From contig JAKJXP020000070.1 of the NCBI GenBank assembly GCA_022225965.2, positions 183,703 through 247,702 of the forward strand: a stretch of 64,000 bases of DNA, in the 5' to 3' direction. This document shows, in pieces, positions 35,844-47,950 of the stretch (its first letter is position 1; each line of letters opens with the position of its first letter). The DNA comes from Diatrype stigma. Its lineage: Eukaryota; Ascomycota; Sordariomycetes; Xylariales; Diatrypaceae. The translations under genes and the position numbers were made by a program. The notes under the pieces are model-generated. The model was not told where the DNA came from. It searched no databases and saw only the letters and a program-made list of their open reading frames with translations.

Positions 35844-38800
35844 ATGTCGTCACCTCTATCTCTATCGACGGCCAATTCGCTGAACCGCCGGCCTGCGAAG
35901 AGAGAGCCCTCACCGTTAAATCCTCTGAAGAGCCTGCCCGTGGCGGACTACACGCCCTTGGATCGACCTGGACACGCCGGAAGTGCAGGTGGTTCGAAAC
36001 GAGAGCAAGAGGCACTCAATCAACACTATGGCGAAGAACGATCTCAGAGAGCTCGTCCGCCAATTCAGCCGTCACCTGCCTCTCTTCCAACGACCTCACA
36101 ACCCTCATCACTATATCGCCAGTTGTCGATCCAGCCAACATTCGATGCTTATGCGGAGGATTCTCTAAGCGATGATGCTAGTGCCAATGGAGATGGCACT
36201 GACGATAGCGGTAGTGAGGTGGATGCTAATGACACCACCTGCATGCACCCATCAAATACCGAAAAGCTGATGGAACTAGGGAGGGTGCATAATGAACAGG
36301 AGACTGCAGACATACAAAAGCTCTTATTACTGCCAGATATTGACATCCCCCCAGAACAACGAAGAAAGACACCCAGACAAATGTCGTGTGAGCTGATGGA
36401 GCATCAAAAAGTCTGCTTGACTTGGTTGATCCAACAGGAACTAGACAATCATAAAAGGGGTGGGCTTCTAGCAGGTATGCCAGCATTGAACCATGAAGTC
36501 TTTTGAGTATTTTTTGCTGATTGGCTTTGACTATAGACACTATGGGACTGGGCAAAACCGTCCAAGCTCTATCACTCATTCTAGCCCGTCCCTCCAGAGA
36601 CCCAGCCTTCAAGACAACACTTGTGGTAGCACCAGTGGCCTTGTTGAAGCAATGGGAACGAGAAATACAGTCCAAAGTCAAACCTGCCTATAGGCTCAAG
36701 ACATGCATACTCCATGGCGCCGTTTCAAGCAGGATGACAGTATCGAAACTCCTCTCATACGATGTCGTTTTGACGACATATGGGAAAGTGGCAGCCGAAT
36801 ACAAGGCTTCGCCTAAGCAAAGGAAGAAGAAACCCCCGTTACTCCTAGCCAATGATGCTAGATTCCATCGCATTATCCTAGATGAGGCCCACAACATCAA
36901 AAACCGGAGATCCGGCCGCTCGCAAGCTGTATGCGGGCTCAAAGCAACGTACAGGCTGTGCATGACAGGTACCCCGTTTATGAATGATACAACCGAGATA
37001 TTCTCCCTTGTCCGGTTCCTTCGAATCTCCCCCTATGATTCTTGGGACTGCTTCTATCCGGACATCGCAAAACCCATCCAGCATTGGGGGGATGATGAAC
37101 GCAGCTCCGCCATGGTCAAGTTACAGGTGTTATTCAGAAGCATAACCTTACGACGGACGAAAACCAGCATTCTTGACGGCCAGCAGATCATTCAGTTACC
37201 GGCTCTTGCAGTCGACAAGTCGGAGGTTGAATTCGATGAGGACCAACGGGCCTTCTACAATGCGTTGGAGATGAAACAGCGACTGGAAGCTAATAAATAC
37301 CTCAAAGCCGGTCTGGACGGGGGCAACTATGCGCACATCCTGGCCTTGCTCCTTCGGCTCCGCCAAGCCTGCTGTCATCCACATCTGATCAAGGATCAGG
37401 GCATACCAGACGGAGTTCAGATCGATCCTGAAGAGATGATTGAACTTGCTCAAAATCTTAGGGAACCAATCGTTGCCAGGATCCAGTCACAAAAGGGTTT
37501 TCAATGCCCAATGTGCAATATAGAAACAGGCAATCCTATCATTAACTACCCATGTGGCCATTACATATGTGGCGGCTGTTTTACCACCATGATGGAGATG
37601 AGACATCTCGGTGCTCATCTCGGTGCTGCCACCGAGGATGTTCCCGAACCTACCTGCCCTCAGCCTGGCTGTCCTGAAAAGGTAGAGCCTGATCAGGTAC
37701 TCTGCTACAACTACTTCCTAGAGGCATATGAGGACGATGGTTCCGAGGATGAGGCAAGCGGGGACGATGATGACGAAGAAGAGTACAAACATGAAGACGA
37801 TGCTGACGCACGAGGAAACCTAAAGGGTTTTGTCGTGTCGGATGAAGGCGAAGATGAAGGTGAAGATGAAGAGGACTTTGCAAAAGGAGAACCCGCAAAA
37901 GAGGAATCTGCAGGAGAAGATGAAGACAACAAAGACTCCGATACGCTCAATACGATTCGTCGATCTGTTTCAGAGATCAGCGAGCCTTTGGAGTCTGCCG
38001 ACGGAAATGAGACGGAGGATGCTCAACATAATTCAACAGAAGGAGAAGCTTCCGATGATTCTGATAATGATTCTTTACCCTCTCTAGAAGAAATTCGCCA
38101 GCAAGTCTTCGGACAGCAGCTTCTTGCCAAGGGTCAACCAGCGGAAGCCAAGGATGACTGTGCATCACATGAATCACGGTCTGAGGTGGCAACATCCCGG
38201 GGTAAGCGAAAAAGAAATTCAATTGATGAGACAAACGAATCAAGAAAAAAGGCAAAGATAGGAGGTACATCTCAACAGCCGAAACCAAGAAAAGGCAAAG
38301 GCTTTCAGTCTTTAGCAGCTCTGAAGAAAGAGGCCTCAAGAAATGTAGCTGCAAAGGCCAAATACCTGATGCGCCTGCGGAAGGACTTCGTGTCCAGTGC
38401 AAAGATCGATAGGACCATGGAAGTGCTACATGCGATCCGACAGGAGAACACCAGAGAGAAGACGCTCGTTTTCAGCCTGTGGACTTCCTTCCTCGACCTG
38501 CTCGAAATCCCCATCCACGATCAGGGGTTCCGGTATACGCGGTACGACGGTAGCATGCAGCCCAAGGATCGGGACGCGGCCGTGTCGGCCTTCATGGAGC
38601 GGCCCGAGATCGAGGTGATGCTGGTCAGCCTTATGGCCGGCAACGCGGGGCTGAACCTGACGGCCGCCACCCGGGTCGTCATTCTCGAACCCTTCTGGAA
38701 CCCGTTCGTCGAGGACCAGGCCATCGACCGCGCCCACCGCATCGGCCAGGACCGCCCTGTCACCGTCCACCGCGTCCTCATCGCTGGCACCGTGGAAGAC

Positions 38801-38923
38801 CGCATCCAGGAGCTGCAGGAGAAGAAACGCCGCCTCGTCAACGCCGCCCTCAGCGAAGAGGGCGTCCAGACCACGAGCCGGCTGTCTGCGCGGGAGCTGA
38901 GGGGCCTTTTTGGGCTTCACTGA
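35844..38923 (+). CDS. SNF2-family translocase with RING finger, Uls1/Rad5-like
   Basis: Two exons (35844-36474, 36537-38923; intron 62 nt) give 1005 residues. A low-complexity N-terminus (1-180) precedes the SNF2 domain. Its Walker A is DTMGLGKT (from 211), the DEAH box lies in IILDEAHNIKN, and motif III is LCMTGTPFMN. A C3HC4 RING (about 534-580: CPMC, CGHYICGGC, CPQPGC) comes next, then a long acidic insert. The helicase-C domain (about 850-985) has VFSLWTSF, LVSLMAGNAGLNLTAA and the arginine-finger region DRAHRIGQ. The RING between the two helicase halves fits the Uls1/Rad5/Rad16 group; an ending like RLSARELRGLFGL favours Uls1 (Ris1/Rrp). These are nuclear ATP-dependent translocases, some SUMO-targeted ubiquitin ligases, acting in replication stress and silencing. 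I do not see an N-terminal HIRAN domain, which argues against Rad5. The intron splits the codon for the first Asp of Walker A. The last about 570 bp are markedly GC-richer than the rest. Confidence 0.9.
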
Positions 38924-39216
38924 TGTCAATGTACTCTCTTATCATGAACAGCTGTATCCAACAGCCTCTCAAAATTCGGGAATGCATGGCATCTATGGCT
39001 CATCGTGTTCATTGTAGCAGAGGTCAGGCAAGTGCTGTATTGCTAACAAATGTTTTGCTATACATTACATTTCGTCTTATGTCCCGAATGCTCTGATAAT
39101 CTCGTCGTTTACAGGGAAGCTCTCACTTCAAAACACAACATTCATTGGAGCTTCGACAGAGATTTTCGAGGCTCATTTGTATTACCAATTGCCATTTGTT
39201 TCACCTCCGATCGCTA
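38924..39216. other. convergent 3' spacer
   Basis: This 293-bp spacer separates the ends of the SNF2 gene and the oxygenase gene, which point at each other. It must hold both polyadenylation regions. Nothing else is visible. Confidence 0.5.
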
Positions 39217-40411
39217 TCACTCGTCATAGAACAGCAGCGCCCTGGCCTCGATGCTTTCTCGGTATTCGCTGCCCACCTCGTCGGGGTCTTCGAAGGCGGA
39301 ATGGAGCGCCCGCCGCGCCACAATCTCCACCGAGTCGAAGCACTTGATCAGCAGCACCTCGTCCGGCCGCTGCTGGTACTTGAAGTGCCATCGATGCGCC
39401 TCGCTCGGCCGCACCGTCCACGTCTCGCTCCGGAACTTCGGGTACAGGATGGCGGCGGCTACTAGGTCCTCGTCCGGCACCGAGGACGAATCCGCGACCG
39501 CGAGCGGGTCTTTGTGGATCGTCTTTATTGGTCGCCAGATCTGTCGTTTCGTTTGTCAATACGCTCCCCTCAAAATGAGAGCAATGATCTGGATGACGAG
39601 GCCTACTTTGATGTAGGGGAAGGGACTCACGTTTATAATCTGGTAGCGCCGTTTTACGAGGTCATCCGCATCATCTGGAAACCAACGCCTCAGGACCAGT
39701 TCGGCGCCTTCGTAGGACTGATCTACGTGAGCACGCAAGAGCGGCCCGCGCGATTCCGTATTGCCCTTTCCTAGACTATGCCAGTTGGACGGGCCGCAGC
39801 GCGTCCTGTGATCGAATATGAACACACGAGATGCCCCGGTACTATTGTAGGAAATTAGGACGTGCGCCAACGACAACGTCAAGCCCCTATCCCGGCAGCG
39901 TTCCCCTCTGTCATGGAAGCAAGCTCAACTGAGTTGTACCTTGGACTATTTGGTCACTCACACATCTTTCAATAGTTGTGCCGATTCAGGGTAGTACTCG
40001 GCCTTCACCTTCTCATCGTCGCGGAACTCATCAAGCTCCTTCAGCTTACTTGCGTGGCGATGGAGCTGGAACGCGTGCTTGTCAAGGGTGTATTCGCCTT
40101 CCTCGCCCGTGATGTCCCGCACGACGACACGTTGAGGCACGGTAGGGCGCTTGTTCGTGACTGTATCGCTACATGGATCGGCAGCGTCAGCACACTAGTA
40201 GCAAGCAGGAGAAAAAACATCGGGGCCGTGATGATGCGTACTCGGATACGTTCACCGGGGTCGGGAGAGAGCCATCCCCCGGGTCTCTCCAGTAGTTGAT
40301 CGTTGCCCTCACGTCGTGGCCTTTCTTCTGCTTCTGACTCGTTTGGTCCAACGTTGGCCTCTCCAGGGGCTGCGCGAGGAGAGGCGGCCGCGATGCGATG
40401 AGCGTGCTCAT
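39217..40411 (-). CDS. AsaB/CmcJ/NvfI-type Fe(II)/2-oxoglutarate oxygenase
   Basis: Four exons (40411-40242, 40168-39962, 39841-39631, 39540-39217) give 303 residues; introns are 73, 120 and 90 nt. The order of blocks matches the fungal hydroxylase/desaturase AsaB-like family: DVRATINYWRDPGDG, VVVRDITGEEGEYTLDKHAFQ, EYYPESAQLLKD, TGASRVFIFDHRTR, HVDQSY, INIWRPIKTIHKDPLA, LIKCFDS, ALHSAFEDP and ESIEARALLF. His164-x-Asp166 and His276 would form the iron-binding triad, with Arg290 or Arg296 available for 2-oxoglutarate. Members hydroxylate, desaturate or endoperoxidise small secondary metabolites; the substrate cannot be inferred. No other biosynthetic gene lies next to it. The first splice junction (GA|GTACGC to GTAG|C) is my best fit but less certain than the others. 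Confidence 0.85.
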
Positions 40412-42788
40412 CCTTGGTATTGGGTTTTGTCGTGCTTCCCCTTTCCCTTACTTAAATCCAGTCCGTCGTTTCATCCGCCCACAAAGGTCGCACATGCATT
40501 CAAACTTGTCTTTACTTATGCTGTTTCTCTCTTTTTGCTTTTGGTCCCCCTTTTTGTTACAACATCAGGAGTTACGCGTATGGCACAGGTCAGGCAGGCA
40601 GGCAGGCAGGGACTAGACGTATTTGATTGGGGACGCCCCCTCGGATGTTTATATACCGTTCCCGGCATATGGAACGGTCGGTATGCACATAGATGATGTC
40701 GCCCAGCCCTAGACTACCTAGGATGGGTGCCGGAGATGCGGGGTCACGGGCGCTGATTGGGGGAGAAATGACACCAACGTAGGTAGACGGATAGATAGGT
40801 GCCTACTTATATATATTTGACAAGCCGGGGTAAACAATGGGAGGGCTTCGAGGCGTGCTGCACATACGGTATATTGACGACGACCTACGATTAGCCTAAA
40901 CCGGGACGGCCGGCCCACCTCGCGTGGTGGTGTGCTCGATTGGTCGGAGCTGACCGAGAGGCAATCTGTTCTATTGCGATTCTGGAGTTGGTTCTGATTC
41001 ACAGGCGGGCATACGTGTATTATAGTGTGTATAAGAGGTTTAAGAACATATGTTCTTGTGTGTACATATCGGTTGGTTTGGCGTCGTTAAACTTTTGGTA
41101 CCACCTTTTTCATCGCTGGTCCTGTATTATATGTCATCAAAGCCCGCACAGCCGGGCCAACTTTGTACGTGCGAAATACTATCTACGAAACGCTGCTCTT
41201 TCCCGAGAAAGCCCTGAAATTGCCCCTCGCCTTTTCTCGCCTCGCCTTCAAGAGAGTTATTGCCAGCCGGTCGGATAATGCCTTGTTTATAGGGGTATCA
41301 GCGGAAGCTTCACGAACGGAGTGACCATAAAAGGTAACTATTTGGCTAGTTATATAGACATTCCTTGTCACACATTTCGTACGATCACTCCTCACTTAGA
41401 GTGGTGATCATTTCCAGCTCATATCATATTGCTCGCGTTGGCCCTTGGGTGTTGCTTCGTGAGATATAACCCGCCTCCTTATGAGCCCTCTCCGCAAACG
41501 ACCGAAAATTCGCAACCAGCCCACATACACCAGCTGGTGCTCTTGCACGGGTCGTTGTCATTTTCGCACTGCTTTATGGTCAATTTATCAATGTGGTGGG
41601 CAGCGGGAGCGAACGTCTCCTGTAGGTATCACATACCTTGCCTCGCTGACATTCGCCCAACTCTCCATTTTTAGACCAGCAAGTGTTGGTTCGTGCAGCG
41701 CAGAACTGTACCACTGTAGGTTAGCTCTCATATTCACAACAGCTTTGAAGAAAACGGTATTCTACTCCTTGTGTTTCACTACGCTGATGAATGCCACGGG
41801 CTGCTGCCGAGACGACAATGCCTAGAGCGGTGACAACATATAGTGTCCTGGAAAGCATATTGATGGAGGAGATTTCGGACGGCGAGCTGGCAATATCTTT
41901 ATTTGAATTTAGTGCGTTGGAAAGGACATGATTTCAAGGCTTCTGGTCCTTTCATATTGTTGCCTTTACCAGAGTTTATATACTTGTAATATTTTCTGGA
42001 TTCCGTGTAATACATTGGTACGAACGGGTTTTCTAGGTAATGACTGCTACACATTCACCTCTTGCATGCTACTACACTAAGACAGGAGGGGGGAGGGAAG
42101 GGATGACAGCGTGGTCCCTTTCAAAATCGCTGTCTTTTCATGGACGACATTGGCTATCTTCCCATCTCTCGTGTTCAATATTGTTATTGTCTTAGACCTC
42201 AATTGACGGGCGTCACGCGTCTCGCCATAAAGGGTGTTAATAAACGAGCAAGTTACAAAATGTAATCGTCAAGTTATAAATAAGTATCGAAGACAGCGAA
42301 GAAATTTCACTCTCCATAACAACATTATCGTGAAGAGCAACGTTACCTACTGTGTAACCCTCGCAAAATGTTTCCTCCAGTCACCCTCGGTGAGTCATAT
42401 ATTACTCGTATCAGCTTTGTGTATTGTGTTATGCAGGTTCAATGACGTCTTCGTGTTTTCCTAGTATTGATAGGAGCTAGGTGTAGGTAACCCCTGGTAC
42501 AAACTGGATCAAGTCAGTATTCTCTAAGGTTTGCCTCATTTTACTCGTCAAGAGGTATTAAGTGCTATATTCTTAGCCTATATATAAAGATTAGTCTAGT
42601 TCCCGTCATTTCTAGCAAGATATTTCGACTACATCAAGATTCCCGGGAGATTCAACCAAGCAGCCCTGTTACATCCAAGTAAACGATACGAGATCCAGTG
42701 AAGGTCATCTTCCCCCTTCTCAAACACTAGTTGTATACAGCGATTTCTGTTATATTTGGACTATATCCTGCCATAGGGACTTTCCAGC
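40412..42788. other. divergent intergenic region
   Basis: This lies between the oxygenase start (minus) and the next plus-strand gene. Several short frames exist but none resembles a protein family. A GGCA run (GGCAGGCAGGCAGG) occurs near 40.6 kb. Confidence 0.5.
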
Positions 42789-44186
42789 ATGTCTATAGCA
42801 GGTGCCATTGGAGTTATCAGCGGTGGCATGGGAATCTGGGAGTTCATTGCCAATAGTGAGTAAAACTTGAAGTTCTCCGTTATCTCTTCACATTATCCTA
42901 TACATATTATACAGGCAGATAGCTTGCTAAGTCTCAACTTTTGACGGAATACTCGGAGACTGCGTTGGACTGACTGTGACTGTGTAGTGATTCCGGAAGT
43001 ATCGACATCTGCTTCTGACTACCGTGTCTATATTGGACTCGATGGACCCGAACTATCTAACGCGGGGGGCTATATCGAAACGGTGAAGACGTACAACATC
43101 TACCACGAGCTAATTGGTGCTGGAGAAGGTGGCAATATTGGTGATGGTGACAACCAGTACGGGGACTTTTCGATTGAACAGCATGGGAATATGCAATCGA
43201 TCTGGACTGAGTTTTGTAAGCGATGAAAGTGGAATTATGACAGTCATGAGATGCCTGACCTTGTTACGCCTAGTCGCTGGCGACGATGCTATTTGCATTG
43301 CAGCTATCTCGGCCACCATGGACGAAGGTACAAAATGGGGATGGACAGGGGACGTAAGTATTTCAGTGCTCCATGACCTTCCCTCCCGGGCAAACGTCAA
43401 GAGTGGTTCTTGAAAAGCATATTCGAGAAATAACGGATCTGTTCTGTTTGATAAACGAGGTCTTATCATCAATAACTAACCTTCGTTGTGAACTCGAAGT
43501 GGGGATACTTCTGTGGTCTCAACTGGTATCCAAGCGGCTACATAGTAAGATATGGCGTTGAAGCTTATACTATGAGGAACTTACTGAGATTGCCGCTACA
43601 GATGCAGAATGACAAGGGCGAACCCAACAGGTAAGTTTACTCATTTTCTGTCAGCTCTCAACACTTTAAATCTGACGCAGTATGTTTTGGAAACAGCTCA
43701 CCAAAATGTACTTGGGTCGACAAGAATCACCACAATGACTTCAAGGCAGCTGCTATTGGAATCAATTGGAACCAGCTCCAGCCCCCATCTGGTGGCGCAC
43801 CAGATATGGAGACGGTAAAAACCCATTGCGGCGTAGACATGCAGGCCTGGCATGAGGACGGCGGCCCCCAGATACTTCCTGCCGCAAGGAGAAAGAGAGA
43901 CGTAGGGCGACAATCCCAGAGATCCGATGACCGCCTCATCGTCAGCACGCTGAACAACCACAATGCCACCGAACTATGCCAGTCCGAGTCCAGCTGGGGC
44001 CCGGACTTCGTTTCAAAGGTTGACGGGATGTACTGTAACATGGATACGCACGAGACCATACCACTGTGTGACAAAACCATCGAACATGACTGCTTCGACC
44101 TTAACAACGCGGCAGGACCAGCAACCGTACGCCGTAATGGCAAGAGGAGCCTGAGAAACCCTTCTCGGGTTATCACTTGGGAATAA
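42789..44186 (+). CDS. uncharacterised fungal protein of the DDRLIVS/GPDFVS family
   Basis: Six exons (42789-42855, 42988-43215, 43274-43353, 43500-43544, 43602-43630, 43697-44186) give 312 residues with the frame kept at every junction. The N-terminus (MSIAGAIGVISGGMGIWEF) is a hydrophobic helix without a clear cleavage site. A probable beta-rich domain follows (VYIGLDGPE, DDAICIAAISAT, KWGWTGDWGYFCGLNWY, KCTWVDKN, AIGINWN), then a basic RRKRD site. The C-terminal block is DDRLIVSTLNNHNATELC, WGPDFVS, MYCNMDTHETIPLC. I recognise this set of motifs from many filamentous-fungal proteins annotated only as hypothetical; no function is established. Ten cysteines and a possible Kex2-type site suggest passage through the secretory route (inference). 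Exon 5 has only 29 nt, and the exon 4 acceptor is a weaker AAG. Confidence 0.8.
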
Positions 44187-45882
44187 CGTCTGTTACAGAC
44201 TAGCTGGGAGCTGCATCATGCGGATCCCGAGTACTAAGGTATGGCTGGAAGTATCAAGCTAGAGAGAAGGGAATGCTGGCAACATCAACTTCAGGATGGA
44301 TGTAAATCGATGGCGTATGGTTGGATGCCCATTGGCTCCGTTTACTTAGTATCATGTACCACCTAAAGTGGCACGTAACGTGGACCATGAAAAGGCCCAG
44401 GGACATACGATATGAATTCAAAATTCGGTTCTGGTTTTCTTTCCTTTCCCAACTTTTCCTTCTACCTTCACCGGCTTATGGCAATCATCGAACAGGGGGG
44501 AGTACGTTGTTTCAATAGTTTATAGATACAACACTTCCAAGTCTTCAAATCAAAATGCTCTTTGGTTATACTACAAATTTGTATAATAGAGATTTATGAC
44601 CAGCGACCCGACTCTCGATATACCGACTTGACGTCTCCCCTCGGTATGGTGAATACCCACGCATTTGCTAACTTGCTTAATCATGTCTCTACCTTCAATT
44701 GGTTAACTTTCGTCTAGATACTTCACGATATACACACTGCCGCTATGGGTATCAATGTTGAATGTCCTCTATCACCGCTGTTCCTAAGACCTCCCCACAT
44801 TTTGTAGAGCGTATGGGAGGGACTGCCTCCCTGACTATATGCTGGCAAGCCTCGTTTCACGGCTTCTTTTGACCGGGTGAGCAGGCTAGTTGTTTGAGTC
44901 GAATCGGTTCGCAGCCTGTTTGTCGTATTACCCAATTAACTAATACCGGATTTGGCATACATAAGTAGGCAGGGTCAAATCCATGAGACATCTAATACGA
45001 CGCCGAGCCCCACCCCCTTTTTTTCCCTTCCGTTTTGACGGCTTGATTACCTGACAAGCAATGTCACAGCATTATAGATTCAACCGCTCTTATGATTTAA
45101 GGACTGCCCGGTGAAGTGTAACTATAACCAGACAGCGCCAGCAAGCGAGGATATTAAGCTCAAGCCGCGTGGAGGGAGCCACGTCTCCAGCCCCTTACTC
45201 TATCCATTGGTCGTTATGACCCATGACCACTGATGTTTAGACACTTCAATGGACATGAAGTACACAAACGGAGGGAGAGGACTATGGCTGCTCAATTTCG
45301 GATCGAGTTTGGACGAGGGAGGTTGGGAAGCCTGTTCTTGGGGCAGAAATGGTATGAGCATAAAACATACGAAGGATAATGTCTTAATCCAGACATCACC
45401 ATATAGGGGAAGATAGGAATCAGAATTCTGACGAAGTCCCGAGACTTCGCAGAGGTGACCGTGTTGAAGATCCAGGGGCGTCACAAATAAGGGTTGCAGA
45501 AATAGGGTTGCGGGTCTAGCGCTCACTGGCTTGCTTCTGAGCCCAGAGCAGCGGATTGGAACTCCTCCACAGACCGATTCAAGCTGGAAGGGTTGTGTCA
45601 AGGACTTTGGGACACGTCACGACGGAAAGACATTAGAAAGCACTCCAAACACGGGGGTTCTATTTTTGCACAAGGCTACCTAGCATAAGTAGGTAGGTAG
45701 TTTCAAACACGCCATTCCCTGGCACGTTATACTTATGCAGGTGGTAGGTAACATCTATCTACCCGTGAAACCCATGCTTTTCGTTCTCCCTCACTACAGA
45801 AAAGGCCCTTCGCCTCGGCCCCTCGGCCCCCTCGACCCCCGCGGCCTACTCGGTCCGTCCATGGGGTTCCCAACCTAAATAC
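44187..45882. other. convergent intergenic stretch
   Basis: This separates the 3' ends of the preceding plus-strand gene and cct6. A minus-strand open frame of 133 codons at 45.2-45.6 kb has no recognisable similarity. A TAGGTAGGTAG motif lies near 45.69 kb. Confidence 0.5.
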
Positions 45883-45918
45883 GCTCACGCTCACGCTCAC
45901 GCTCACGCTCACGCTCAC
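45883..45918. repeat. GCTCAC hexanucleotide array x6
   Basis: Six perfect GCTCAC units (GTGAGC on the minus strand) overlap the stop codon of cct6. On the cct6 strand each unit supplies another in-frame TGA. Confidence 0.95.
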
Positions 45919-47950
45919 GAGTCGGGACCGTCCATGCCGGGGCCCGGGCCGCCCTGCCGGCCCATCTGCCGCGCCTTGAGCATCTCGTCACACAGCAGCA
46001 AGTTCGACGCGATACTCGACGACGACGCGATGCAGTTGCGCAGGACTCGGAAAGAGTCGTAGACGCCCTCGAGCGAGGGGTCCATGGGCTCGCCACTGAC
46101 GAGGTCGAGGCCCACGATGTTGCCCTCCGCGTACTCGTCCTGGAGCGCGGCCACTGGATCGAATTGTTAGCACGTAGCAGCAGGGGAGAGGGAAAGAAAG
46201 AGTAAAGTGGGAGATGGATATAGGGTAGAACTTACAGGCATCCTGGATGTCGTGGCCGGCGTTGGCAGCGAGGGTCTTGGGGATGATGAGCAGCGCGTCG
46301 GCGAAGGCATCGACGCCCCACTTGGCCTTGCCCTTGACGGTCTTCTTGAAGGCGTCGCCCTTGAGGTGGGCGGCGCAGGCGACCTGGAAGGCGCCGGCGC
46401 CGGGGACGACGCTCTTGTCGACGATCATGTTGTAGACGCTGCGGAGGCCGTCGCGGACGGCGTCGGAGATCTGGGTGATGGTGTGGGCGTTGGGGCCCTT
46501 GATCATGAGGGTGACGGACTTGGGGTCCCGGACGTCCTCGATGAAGGTGTACTTCTCCTCGCCGAGCTGCTGCTCGTAGACGAGGCCGGCCCAGCCGAGC
46601 ACGTCGGGGCTCAGGTCCTCGACGCTGTTCTGGGCCACGCCGCCGCAGATGAGCTGCAGCCGCTCCATGTTCCGGCGCTTGGCGCGCCGCAGGGCGAAGA
46701 TGCCGTTCTTGGCCAGCACGTCGAGCGAGAGCGGGTCGATGCCCTTCTGGTTGACGACGACGAAGCTCTTCTTGGGGTCGCCGCCGCAGACGGCCTGCTT
46801 CAGCTCGACGATCTTCTTCAGCTTGGCGTCGACGAAGCGCCGCTCGCTCTCCACCAGCTTGTCCCGCTGCTCCGCGCTCGAGTAGAAGAAGCTCGAGTTG
46901 ACCTCGGACTTCTCGTACTCCAGGCTGACGTTCATCGTCAGGATGTGCGCGTTCTCCAGCCGCTTGGGCATGTCCGGGTGCCGGGCGCCGTGGTCCAGGG
47001 CCAGGCCGCGGATCAGCTGCGTGTCCGACGCCGTCCGGTGCTGCATCTTCATGATCTCCACCATGTGCAGGTCGGGCTTCGCGGGGGCTTGGTAGATGGC
47101 CAGGACGGCGTCGACGATGTCGGGCGTGAGCTTCTTGGCCAGGGTCGCGTTGAGCTTCGTGGAGAGAGACGTCCGGGCGACGGACAGCAGGAGTTCTCGG
47201 TCGACTTCCTTAGCTAGCTTGAACGAGTCCAGGAACTGCAGACAGGAGAGGAATTTGGTTAGTATTGATGCCAGTTCGGTAGGGAGTAGGGCGTAGGGGG
47301 TTGAGAGCGTGATAGATGAGTAGTGAGGCAGTGATGGTAGTATGTATCGTACCTTCAATGACGCATTCTTCGCAATCTCGAAGCCTTCTGTGATGATTCG
47401 AGGATGTAACCCCTCGGAGATATATCTGTCCGCCTGCTTCAGGAGCTCTCCTACTAACAAGACGACTGACGTCGTGCCGTCACCGCAGATATCGTCCTGG
47501 GCGGTGGCTGCTCTCGCGATCATGACGGCGGTGGGGTTTTGTATTTGCATCTCTCTTAACAGAACATTTCCATCCTTGGTGAGTTTGATCTGATAAAAAC
47601 GGTCAGGGTCGGTTCAACATCGAGAGCGCACTTGCATGTCTTTATTCACCTGTCCAGATCCGTCGACCAGCCTGTTTGCGGGATAGAACGTCAGTACACC
47701 CGTTGATAGCATAGCAAGTTGGAGGCTTCTCTCTTCACCGCACGTACATCTTTATCGTTCCCAGGGGCCCTAAGTTGGACTTGAGGACATCTTGCAAACC
47801 CTCTCCGGCACTGATGTTCACCTTCAAAGCTTCACCCCGCCGCTGTTCGAACCCTAGTCAGCCTAATTGTATTCTTGGCCGTGGTGTTGATTATTATTAT
47901 AAACATACCCGAGACTCGGCCTTGGGGTTGAGAAGCTGTGCTGCTGACAT
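45915..47950 (-). CDS. cct6: chaperonin CCT/TRiC subunit zeta
   Basis: Six exons (47950-47909, 47842-47748, 47671-47650, 47589-47353, 47235-46236, 46153-45915) give 544 residues, the usual length for this subunit. It is one of eight paralogous subunits of the cytosolic TRiC ring that folds actin, tubulin and other proteins with ATP. Group II chaperonin signatures are clear: LNPKAE at the N-terminus, [36 protein letters not shown], the ATP-site GDGTTS (in [19 protein letters not shown]), [14 protein letters not shown] and, near the end, [11 protein letters not shown]. The zeta type is indicated by [14 protein letters not shown] and [13 protein letters not shown]. Exon 3 is only 22 nt. The stop lies inside a GTGAGC array. 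Exon 5 is very GC-rich. Start and all junctions keep the frame. Confidence 0.95.

Noticed and set aside
46207..47217. 336-codon plus-strand open frame
   Set aside because: It is the antisense shadow of the GC-rich cct6 exon 5 and consists of Leu/Val/Asp/Gly-rich sequence without domains.
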